Source of the DNA: Pedobacter sp. ISL-64
GTDB lineage: Bacteria > Bacteroidota > Bacteroidia > Sphingobacteriales > Sphingobacteriaceae
Length of the DNA: 64,000 bases
Assembly: GCF_018613605.1 (NCBI RefSeq)
Contig: NZ_JAGGPU010000021.1
Location: 62,001 to 126,000, forward strand
Direction of reading: 5' to 3'
Part shown: positions 57,116 to 64,000 of the stretch, piece by piece
How the letters are laid out: each line of letters starts with the position of its first letter
Numbering within the stretch: the first letter of the stretch is position 1
The notes under the pieces: model-generated
Databases searched by the model: none
Told to the model about the DNA's origin: nothing
What the model saw: the letters and a program-made list of their open reading frames with translations, nothing else
Position numbers and translations under genes: made by a program

Positions 57116-58549
57116 ATGAAAAGAACAATATTAATTATAGGAATTCTGGCAATAGGTGCGATGTTTTCCGGCTGTAAGAAATTTTTGGATGTACAGCCCA
57201 AAACGAGTCTGTCTGAAGAACAGCTGTTTACTTCAGAAGTTGGTTTTCAACAGGCTTTATCAGGTGTATACGGCCAGTTGGCTGGTAGCAATCTTTACGG
57301 AGATAACCTTTCTATGGGCTTCGTTTCTGCCCTGGCACAAAATTATTCAACACTCAATACCAACGCAGATGTTTCGCTGCAACAAACACAACTCCTGAAC
57401 TATGCTTCAACGGAAGTAGCAGGATATACCAACGCCATCTGGTCTTCCAGTTACAGTGCAATTGCTGCAGCAAATAAAATAATTGCAAATTCAGAAACAA
57501 ACCGTTCTGTACTAAGCAATAATTCATATGCACAGCTGCGCGGTGAAGCCTTAGCCTTAAGGGCGTTTATACATTTTGATTTATTACGTATGTTCGGCCC
57601 TGAATATACTGCAGGTGCTAGCTTAAAAGCCATCCCTTACAAAAAAGATGTAAACGAAAACGCAATTATGCCCGCTACAACCGCTGACGTGGTCAAATTT
57701 GCATTAGCCGATCTGAAAGAGGCTGCAGATTTGTTGCTGGCCGTTGACCCGATCGTGACCAGCGATTTGAGGAACAGACGGAATAAATTGAATTATTACG
57801 GCGTAAAAGCACTGGAAGCAAGAATAAAGCTATATAGTGGCGATAAATCAGGTGCGGCTACTGCTGCAAATGTAGTAATCGGCTCGGGTAAGTACGCATT
57901 CGTAACCCAGGCTGCGGCCGGTGCCATTAGCTCAGGATTGGTGGTACGCGACCGCCTATATTTCAATGAGCAGGTATTTATGATCAGGGTTAGAGATATA
58001 TTGCCTACCGTACAACGTTATTTCAGGTTTAGAGGTGCTTTGGGTCAAACCCTTACACGTATTCCTGCTAATTTTGCTACGCTATATGAAACTTCATCGG
58101 GCGGTGGTACAGACATCAGGTTCGTTTACCGTTTAGAGCAGGATGGCGGAAACTTGTTTCCCTCTAAATTCTGGCAAGCCTCTACCGCTACCACTACAAT
58201 TACCGATAATTTATTGGATCAGTACGTACCGGGCATACGTCTTTCAGAAATGTACTACATCCTGGCTGAAACTGCAGAAACACCAGCTGCAGGTGTGGGG
58301 TATTTAAATACGGTGCGCCAAAACAGGGGGCTTTCCAATCTGGCAACAACGCTCACAGCTACCGATCTTACGGCTGCAATCACCAAGGAATACCAGAAGG
58401 AATTTTATGCAGAAGGCCAGTTGTTTTTTTACTATAAGCGTATTAAAGCACTAAGAATGCAATTCCGTAACATCAACATGACCCCAGCGGACTACAAACT
58501 CCCAATTCCAGATGCTGAACTTCAATTTAATCCGAATTATGGAAACTAA
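57116..58549 (+). CDS. SusD/RagB-type lipoprotein (thioredoxin locus)
   Basis: 477 residues, the shortest SusD here. Lipobox FSGC, lipidated Cys20. Features: EEQLFTSEVGFQQALSGVYG, GEALALRAFIHFDLLRMFG, RLSEMYYILAETAET and ITKEYQKEFYAEGQLFFYYKR. The C-terminal FYYKR ending of the last motif differs from the DLVRW-type ending of the other SusD proteins. It starts 25 bases after SusC and precedes the DUF4843-type lipoprotein gene by 13 bases. Confidence 0.92.
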   Translation: MKRTILIIGILAIGAMFSGCKKFLDVQPKTSLSEEQLFTSEVGFQQALSGVYGQLAGSNLYGDNLSMGFVSALAQNYSTLNTNADVSLQQTQLLNYASTEVAGYTNAIWSSSYSAIAAANKIIANSETNRSVLSNNSYAQLRGEALALRAFIHFDLLRMFGPEYTAGASLKAIPYKKDVNENAIMPATTADVVKFALADLKEAADLLLAVDPIVTSDLRNRRNKLNYYGVKALEARIKLYSGDKSGAATAANVVIGSGKYAFVTQAAAGAISSGLVVRDRLYFNEQVFMIRVRDILPTVQRYFRFRGALGQTLTRIPANFATLYETSSGGGTDIRFVYRLEQDGGNLFPSKFWQASTATTTITDNLLDQYVPGIRLSEMYYILAETAETPAAGVGYLNTVRQNRGLSNLATTLTATDLTAAITKEYQKEFYAEGQLFFYYKRIKALRMQFRNINMTPADYKLPIPDAELQFNPNYGN

Positions 58550-58562
58550 TCAAACTCGTATT

Positions 58563-59303
58563 ATGAAATACTTATCATATATATTGATAGTAGCCTGTCT
58601 TTTTTCCTGCAAGAAAGAAGCAGTCGAGACCTATCAGGGAAAGGATGGCATCAGTTTCTTTGCCTACACTTACGAACTTTTGCATACCACCACAGTAAGA
58701 AGCTACTCTTTTGCCTTACAAGCTACTCAAAAGCAAAAGGACACACTATTTATACCCTTGCGCATTACCGGTAAGCTATCCGATCAGCCACGTACGGTAT
58801 TGCTGAAAACGGCTCAGGGAACTACCGCAACTGCAGGCGTAGATTTTGAGCTGAAAGAATTTACCATTCCAGCAGGAGCATCGAAATTTAATTATCCGTT
58901 GATATTGCTCAATTCTGCCGGAATGGCCAGCAATGTGTACAGGATTGTGCTGGAGCCCGCAGAAACTAAAGACTTTACTTTGGGTACTTTCGGACAGACA
59001 CCTGCTACGACCCTCAATCTTGGTACAGAAGAAAACTTCAGATATCTGAAGGTTGATGTAACCAGTCAGTATATCGAACCTGCTTATTGGAGCATCTATC
59101 TCCTTGCAGATTTTGGGGAATTCAGTGCCGTAAAATACAAGTTCATGGTGAAGACTTTGGGTATAACCGATTTTTCTTACGACAAGATTGGTTCTGACGG
59201 TTTACTGAACTTTCCGGTTACCTTAAGGAATGCACTGGCCGCTTACGAGGCTGCAAATGGTCCATTGTTAGATGAGAACGGTCAACAGATATCGTTCCCT
59301 TAA
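58563..59303 (+). CDS. DUF4843-type lipoprotein
   Basis: 246 residues from ATG 58563, chosen because a short signal with lipobox LFSC (Cys16) follows; an open extension upstream overlaps SusD. The mature part begins KKEAVETYQGKDGISFFAY and reads as beta-sandwich (ITGKLSDQPRTVLLK, TATAGVDFELKEFTIPAG, NVYRIVLEPA), like Calx-beta/DUF4843 proteins that follow SusD in related loci. The molecular role is unknown; it is perhaps a surface accessory of the SusCD complex. Confidence 0.75.
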   Translation: MKYLSYILIVACLFSCKKEAVETYQGKDGISFFAYTYELLHTTTVRSYSFALQATQKQKDTLFIPLRITGKLSDQPRTVLLKTAQGTTATAGVDFELKEFTIPAGASKFNYPLILLNSAGMASNVYRIVLEPAETKDFTLGTFGQTPATTLNLGTEENFRYLKVDVTSQYIEPAYWSIYLLADFGEFSAVKYKFMVKTLGITDFSYDKIGSDGLLNFPVTLRNALAAYEAANGPLLDENGQQISFP

Positions 59304-59314
59304 TTTAAAATATT

Positions 59315-60739
59315 ATGCATTTAAAATACTTTTTAAAACTCAGCCTGGTTTTTATTGTAATCATGATGGCATTTGCTGCCTGCAAAAAAGACAATCAACT
59401 GTATAAATATGATCAAATCAACGACATTAAGATTACAGATGCAATAACTGCTTTTACGGTTCCTCAATTGGATTCGCTGATCATCACACCAACATTGGCC
59501 CAAACAATGCCCGAAGGTGATTCATTTACGTATAGCTGGACAATTGATTCGACAACGATTGCCAAAACTAAAAATTTACGCATTAAAGTAACCCTGAGCC
59601 CCGGCACTTATTCCATAATTTACAGAGTAACGAGTAATAAAAATGGTATTTACACGCTGAAGCGTTATACCATCACAGTAAATGGTGTTTATCCGGATGG
59701 CTGGTATGTTCTCAACAGCAAGGATGGAAAAGGCAAAGCTTCTTTGATCCGCACGGATGATGTGATTTTTGACAACCCTATGGAAGTAGCCAACAATAAA
59801 ACCTATCCGGGAAAACCATTGGCTTTATACAATTTTGGAAAAGGCGGTTTCTTTTATTATTTCACTGATCAAAATGTATATCGCTTTAACATGAACGATT
59901 GGTTAGAGCTTGGTGATAAAAGCTCGATACTGCCCGGTTTGGCAACACCGCTTCCATTTAAAACTGCGCCGGCATTTATAATGAATACCTCAAAATTTGA
60001 GCAGTATATCGTTGCAGACGGGAGTTTGTATGTTGGCGTTTCAGGAACAAATTCTGAGAATCTGAAACCCCTCTCACAACGCATTCCAGGCAATTATGAT
60101 TTATTCCCGGGTGTTTTTCCTGGCAATTTTAATACCACCTATTTTTACGATAATGCAACAATGAGTTTTATGCAGATGGGAATTTTGTCAAGAGTCCTGG
60201 AGCCATCGCCTGCAACACCATCGAGATCTTTCGATATGGCAAATGTAGGTAAGAAAATGATTGCCTATGATCGCGGCGTAACTACGTTATCCCAGGAAGG
60301 TATTGAGTGGTATTACATCATGGAAGACAATAATGGTCGTTACCTGATGTCGTTAACAGGCGACTCAGACAACAGTTTCCCTGGCGTTAACCAAAAAATG
60401 ACGAACAGTCCGGAAATAGGAAGCGCAACTAACTTCGCAACCTCATCAATTTTAAAACAACTTTACTACACTGTTGGCAACAAGGTTTATTTGTACGATA
60501 TGCTTGCAAACGCCGCACGTCTGATTTACACTTTCCCATCAGGATACGTAATTAAAGACATTGAAATGTTGCGTAGCACCAGTAAACAATTGGTAATCGG
60601 TGTTAATAATGGTGCAACGGGTGAAGTTTATTATTTCAGTATTAATGGCCAGGGGGAATTTAATAATGGTACCTATACCAAGAAATTTACCGGTTTTGGT
60701 GAAATTATACAAATTGCCCCTGCCAGAGACAACCTATAG
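59315..60739 (+). CDS. PKD-like family lipoprotein
   Basis: 474 residues. Lipobox FAAC, lipidated Cys23. The N-terminal PKD-like fold covers about 45-130 (GDSFTYSWTIDSTTIAKTK, GTYSIIYRVTSNKNGIYTL). The remainder (about 130-474) is rich in beta strands with repeated short Gly/Asp turns and Trp/Tyr, suggesting a propeller-like domain (LYYTVGNKVYLYDMLAN and VIGVNNGATGEVYYFSING near the end). It is third of the three lipoproteins after SusC. The ligand is unknown. Confidence 0.75.
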   Translation: MHLKYFLKLSLVFIVIMMAFAACKKDNQLYKYDQINDIKITDAITAFTVPQLDSLIITPTLAQTMPEGDSFTYSWTIDSTTIAKTKNLRIKVTLSPGTYSIIYRVTSNKNGIYTLKRYTITVNGVYPDGWYVLNSKDGKGKASLIRTDDVIFDNPMEVANNKTYPGKPLALYNFGKGGFFYYFTDQNVYRFNMNDWLELGDKSSILPGLATPLPFKTAPAFIMNTSKFEQYIVADGSLYVGVSGTNSENLKPLSQRIPGNYDLFPGVFPGNFNTTYFYDNATMSFMQMGILSRVLEPSPATPSRSFDMANVGKKMIAYDRGVTTLSQEGIEWYYIMEDNNGRYLMSLTGDSDNSFPGVNQKMTNSPEIGSATNFATSSILKQLYYTVGNKVYLYDMLANAARLIYTFPSGYVIKDIEMLRSTSKQLVIGVNNGATGEVYYFSINGQGEFNNGTYTKKFTGFGEIIQIAPARDNL

Positions 60740-60780
60740 ACACTCAAATGAATTATATTAATTATTTAACAAATACGATC

Positions 60781-61956
60781 ATGAAAAAAATAGTCCTGCT
60801 CATTGCAATCCTGGTTATGGGAAAATCTGCATTTACTCAGCAGGCACAGCCTGCTTATAAGGCAAGTCTCGATTCTCTGAAGATCTTTATTGATCTTTCA
60901 AAAAAAGAAGCCATTCTTAACCGTTTGGTCAAAGCCCATCGGAACGACAATTTTGACCAATACAGAGCTAAATTGGCCGAAAACTTTGTGATCGCAAAAA
61001 ACTCAGCCAAGGCCTTACACTATTTCAACCAGATTGAACAAACCGCAAGGATCATGTACGTTGAAACAGTTGCGACAGGTATTATGACCTACGATTTGAA
61101 AGCTGCTGAAACATTGGTTGGACAAGAATTGAATAACCCAAAAAATGCGAAAGAAGAACGTTTATTTTTGTTACAGCTATATAGTCAGGTGGCAGATAAA
61201 ATGGGCAGCCATGACAAAGCTTTCGCTGCCATTAAGGAGTGCTATGAGCAGGCTACCAGAAAAAGTGCAGGATTAACTGCGCAATATTATTATTTGATGA
61301 GCAAAACAGGCAGGTACCAGGAAGCACTCCCAGAGCTGGAAAAAGCAGTTTTGTTAGGCTTGGCCGACGATGATTTTAAGAATGAACTGAAAAAGGCCTA
61401 TATAAATGTGCATCCGGGAAAAGATTCAAATGTTTACCTGGCTACTTTAACCAAGCAGTTTGACGACAAATATAAAGCAGAAATAGCAGTCAAAATGATA
61501 ACGGAACAGGCACCTGAATTTAAAGTCAAAGACATAAATGGTAAAGAAGTATCCTTGTCAGACTTTAAGGGAAAGACCATTGTTCTTGACTTTTGGGCAA
61601 CCTGGTGCGGACCTTGTAAAAAGTCGCTTCCAGCGATGCAAATGATGGTTAATAAATATAAAAACGACCCGACTGTAAAGTTTTTGTTTATACACACCTG
61701 GGAAACGGTTCCAAACCCCAAACCTGATGCGGTGAACTATTTGCTAACCCACAACCTGGATTTGCCCTTGTATATGGATACTAAAGATTCCGTTACAAAA
61801 AAGAATCCTGCAGTATCGTCATTTGGCGTCTCAGGAATCCCTGCAAAGTTTATTATTGATGGCAATGGTAAAATTCGTTTCAAGGAGCTGGGATTGCTTT
61901 GGCCAAATGAGGTTGCCGTCAGGCAACTTTCAACCATGATAGAAATGTCCCGTTAA
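60781..61956 (+). CDS. TlpA-like thioredoxin-fold protein, exported
   Basis: 391 residues from ATG 60781 (signal peptide ends near SAFTQ; an upstream in-frame ATG adds 11 non-signal residues). The N-terminal helical region (about 25-235) has no named domain. The C-terminal TlpA/AhpC-TSA domain is at about 240-390, with FKVKDINGKEVSLSDFKGK, the active site WCGPC (Cys276, Cys279) and cis-Pro region GVSGIPAKFIID. It probably reduces or shuffles disulfides in the periplasm or at the outer membrane. It lies after three lipoprotein genes and before a second thioredoxin-fold gene. Confidence 0.88.
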   Translation: MKKIVLLIAILVMGKSAFTQQAQPAYKASLDSLKIFIDLSKKEAILNRLVKAHRNDNFDQYRAKLAENFVIAKNSAKALHYFNQIEQTARIMYVETVATGIMTYDLKAAETLVGQELNNPKNAKEERLFLLQLYSQVADKMGSHDKAFAAIKECYEQATRKSAGLTAQYYYLMSKTGRYQEALPELEKAVLLGLADDDFKNELKKAYINVHPGKDSNVYLATLTKQFDDKYKAEIAVKMITEQAPEFKVKDINGKEVSLSDFKGKTIVLDFWATWCGPCKKSLPAMQMMVNKYKNDPTVKFLFIHTWETVPNPKPDAVNYLLTHNLDLPLYMDTKDSVTKKNPAVSSFGVSGIPAKFIIDGNGKIRFKELGLLWPNEVAVRQLSTMIEMSR

Positions 61957-61995
61957 AATGTAATCACCCAAAGAAACTCATAGAAAACAAACTGT

Positions 61996-63213
61996 ATGAA
62001 AAAATTATTTTTAATATTCCTGCTGCTACCTTTTATTGGTACGGCACAGGTTAAAGGCACACATTTTGAACATGGACTTTCCTGGCAGCAGGTAAAAGAT
62101 AAAGCTAAAAAAGAGAACAAATACCTTTTGGTAGATTGCTTTACAACCTGGTGCGGCCCTTGCAAATACATGGCCAGTACCATTTTTCCTCAGGAAAAGG
62201 TCGGCGAATTCTTCAACAAAAACTTTGTAAATGTTAAGATACAGTTCGATCAAACCAAAAATGATAGCGAAGAAGTTAAAAGCTGGTATGCGGATGCCCA
62301 ATCAATGAGCAAAGAGTTCAAGATAAATGCCTATCCTACCTTTCTGATCTTTTCTCCGCAGGGCAAGCTCGTACACCGTATTGTAGGCGGTGGTGAGGCA
62401 GATGAATTTATCGCCAAAGCGAAGATGGCACTGAACCCAGAAACCCAATATTACACGCTCCTGAAAAAAAGCGAGTCTGGAAATGCTGCTCCTGAGACCC
62501 TGAAACAGTTGGCAGTTAGTGCCGAGGCCGCCTATGATGAGGAAAACTCCGAAAAGTTTGCCAGTGCTTACATGGCTACACAAAAAGACCTGTATACCAA
62601 AGAGAACCTGGAATTTGTGAGCAAATACACCAAAAGCAGCCAAAGCAAGGGATTTGAGCTGATGCTAAAAGATCCTGAAAAAGTAGATGTCATTCTGGGA
62701 AAAGGAAAATCAAATGAAATACTGAGTGCCGTTGTTCTGGAGGAAAACATTTATCCCGGACTTCGAAAATCCAATGCTAATATAGATTCACTGGTTGCTG
62801 CTACACAGGCGAAATACCCAACAGTAGACATCAGTAAAGCCACCGAACTGATAAAGATTCAGGTTTTCCATGCCGAAAAAAAATGGGATAAATTTCAGCC
62901 GGCAATACTAAGCTATATGAAAAAATATGGTGCCGAAGTAACCGCTGATAGGTTGAATTTCTTTGCATGGGCGGTTTTTGAAAACTGTAAAGATATTGAC
63001 TGTATTACTGAGGCGCTGAGCTGGAGTAAACGAAGCGTGGATGAGACCCAAACCAAGGAGCCTGCCTACCTGGATACCTATGCCAACCTGCTCTATAAGC
63101 TGGGCAAAAAAGACCAGGCGATTGCCATGCAGCAGAAAGCGGTAGACCTGGTTGCAGCCGAAAATAAAGCGAAATACCAGGTTACGCTGGAGAAAATGAA
63201 AAAAGGCGAATAA
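61996..63213 (+). CDS. Exported thioredoxin-fold protein with helical C-terminus
   Basis: 405 residues. Signal peptide ends near GTAQ (about 17). The thioredoxin-like domain (about 20-150) is of the DsbD-gamma/Thioredoxin_7 kind: LVDCFTTWCGPCKYM with Cys53 and Cys56, then EFKINAYPTFLIFSPQGK with the cis-Pro. Residues about 160-405 are helical and end in TPR-like units (YANLLYKLGKKDQAIAMQQ). It is the last gene of the unit; a strong terminator follows 17 bases on. It may hand electrons to, or act in series with, the TlpA-like protein (inference). Confidence 0.88.
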   Translation: MKKLFLIFLLLPFIGTAQVKGTHFEHGLSWQQVKDKAKKENKYLLVDCFTTWCGPCKYMASTIFPQEKVGEFFNKNFVNVKIQFDQTKNDSEEVKSWYADAQSMSKEFKINAYPTFLIFSPQGKLVHRIVGGGEADEFIAKAKMALNPETQYYTLLKKSESGNAAPETLKQLAVSAEAAYDEENSEKFASAYMATQKDLYTKENLEFVSKYTKSSQSKGFELMLKDPEKVDVILGKGKSNEILSAVVLEENIYPGLRKSNANIDSLVAATQAKYPTVDISKATELIKIQVFHAEKKWDKFQPAILSYMKKYGAEVTADRLNFFAWAVFENCKDIDCITEALSWSKRSVDETQTKEPAYLDTYANLLYKLGKKDQAIAMQQKAVDLVAAENKAKYQVTLEKMKKGE

Positions 63214-63230
63214 ACCTTTAAGATTAAGTA

Positions 63231-63263
63231 AAAGGGATGCAGTTCATGATACTGCATCCCTTT
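63231..63263 (+). terminator. Strong intrinsic terminator
   Basis: A perfect 13 bp stem (AAAGGGATGCAGT with its complement) around a 7-base loop ends in a T-run. It closes the ECF-FecR-SusCD-thioredoxin operon. Confidence 0.9.
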
Positions 63264-63646
63264 TTTATTGTGTCCTGATATAAGCCTCAGCAATAAGGTT
63301 GTGCTGTAAGCAAGCATCTCCATGCCGAAATAACGCGGCCAATTTACCATATATAGAATAATGCTACATGTATAAATAGTGCGCTGTTACCGAGGCATAA
63401 TATGTCTGGCCACAGTAGTAGGTGCAGCAGTCGTTAGTTTTATGCATTGCCGTAAGTATTGTCTGCTATTTCCTATATATTCGTCGGATAATAAATACAA
63501 AGCCCTCATGCGTCACAAATAGAGTACTTGATACAGTTATTTCTAAAAATATTTTTTAAATACCTAAGTATCAAAGTTGATATCATGTGTCCTTATGGAA
63601 ATCAGCGCTCAAAAATCTGATTAATAACCAACTAAATTACATCCTT
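63264..63646. other. Gene-free stretch before the last gene
   Basis: 383 bases after the terminator (gap 63214-63646 in all). AT-rich, with several TATA-like runs near 63333-63360 and 63540-63565 but no sequence matching TTTG-N20-TAnnTTTG. It should contain the promoter of the last gene. Confidence 0.5.
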
Positions 63647-64000
63647 ATGAAAAAACTTTTACTTTATCAGCTAAAACTGATGGCAAAAAAGAACCTGTTT
63701 TTTTTCTTTTTTGCCGTTCTGACGTTTATCGGCGCTCAGAAATCAAAAGCCCAGGTTCAGACCTTAGTCCACCCGGGTATTGCCCTAAACCAGGCTGACC
63801 TGAATCAGTTGAAAGTCAACATTACCCAGGAACCCTGGTTGTCGGCCTACAATGCATTTAAAAATGACGGCAAGTCTAAGTTGAGCTACGTAATGGCTGG
63901 GCCATATGCTACGGTAAGCCGTGCCCCGCACCTAAATAACAATGCATGGATAAACGATATGGTTGCTATCCGCAACCTGACCTTTATGTATGTTTTTACC
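63647..64000 (+). CDS. Alginate-lyase-family protein, 5' part
   Basis: 118 codons are visible; the gene runs off the window. A signal peptide is followed by the mature start near SKAQVQ (about 35). LVHPGIALNQADLNQLKVNI, EPWLSAYNAF and NNAWINDMVAIRNLTFMYVF match the N-terminal helical part of secreted alginate-lyase-family (AlgL-like, PF05426) proteins of Bacteroidota, which also include lyases for other uronic-acid glycans. The start codon ATG 63647 is 383 bases past the terminator, so it begins a new transcription unit. Confidence 0.75.
   Translation, partial: MKKLLLYQLKLMAKKNLFFFFFAVLTFIGAQKSKAQVQTLVHPGIALNQADLNQLKVNITQEPWLSAYNAFKNDGKSKLSYVMAGPYATVSRAPHLNNNAWINDMVAIRNLTFMYVFT

Noticed and set aside
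1..64000. CRISPR arrays, tRNA or rRNA genes, phage or conjugation genes
   Set aside because: No regularly spaced repeats, no cloverleaf or rRNA-like sequence, and no integrase, transposase or transfer gene was recognised on either strand.

Overview
The window looks like a chromosomal segment of a free-living, glycan-degrading Bacteroidota, most like Pedobacter or a related Sphingobacteriaceae. The evidence is five SusC/SusD outer-membrane uptake pairs, two FecI-type sigma / FecR anti-sigma systems, a hybrid two-component regulator, several promoter-like TTTG-N20-TAnnTTTG sites, and lipoproteins with short lipoboxes. The genus is an inference from gene content. No rRNA, tRNA, CRISPR array or complete insertion sequence was seen.

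Layout. (1) 146-10100 (+): a pectin-type locus with a fasciclin lipoprotein, SusC, SusD, a family 1 polysaccharide lyase and a secreted six-hairpin glycosidase-like protein. (2) 10286-11737: a divergent HxlR regulator / NmrA-type NAD(P)-binding protein pair with a palindrome-rich spacer. (3) 11990-15147 (+): stand-alone secreted GH5 and GH2 hydrolases. (4) 15523-22548 (-): a short-chain dehydrogenase, then an efflux operon read TetR, TolC-type protein, membrane-fusion protein, RND pump; a TetR operator sits between the promoter elements. (5) 22959-31729 (-): an operon read ECF sigma, FecR, STN-containing SusC, SusD and a secreted FAD-dependent oxidoreductase. (6) 32732-39049 (+): SusC, SusD and a Cys-type sulfatase, downstream of a 1 kb gene-free region. 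(7) 39501-51279: a complete fructan utilization locus, with a hybrid two-component sensor facing a sugar/H+ symporter, fructokinase, SusC, SusD and GH32. (8) 51672-63213 (+): ECF sigma, FecR, STN-SusC, SusD, a DUF4843-type lipoprotein, a PKD-like lipoprotein and two exported thioredoxin-fold proteins, with no carbohydrate-active enzyme. (9) 63647-end: the start of an alginate-lyase-family protein.

How the parts work together. In each uptake locus a SusD lipoprotein captures ligand at the cell surface and the SusC channel imports it using TonB energy. The two SusC proteins that carry an N-terminal STN signalling domain are exactly the two encoded beside FecR and an ECF sigma factor, so these loci probably sense their own transport. 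The fructan locus instead senses periplasmic fructose through the periplasmic-binding domain of its hybrid regulator, by analogy with BT1754 of Bacteroides thetaiotaomicron.

Observations most worth a second look: the thioredoxin/PKD/DUF4843 SusCD cluster of unknown substrate; an exported flavoenzyme in a SusCD operon; inverted copies of a roughly 185 bp repeat bracketing the fructan locus, one inside a MITE-like element; a duplicated ECF-promoter-like element in the 22959-31729 operon; and a perfect hairpin between susD and GH32.
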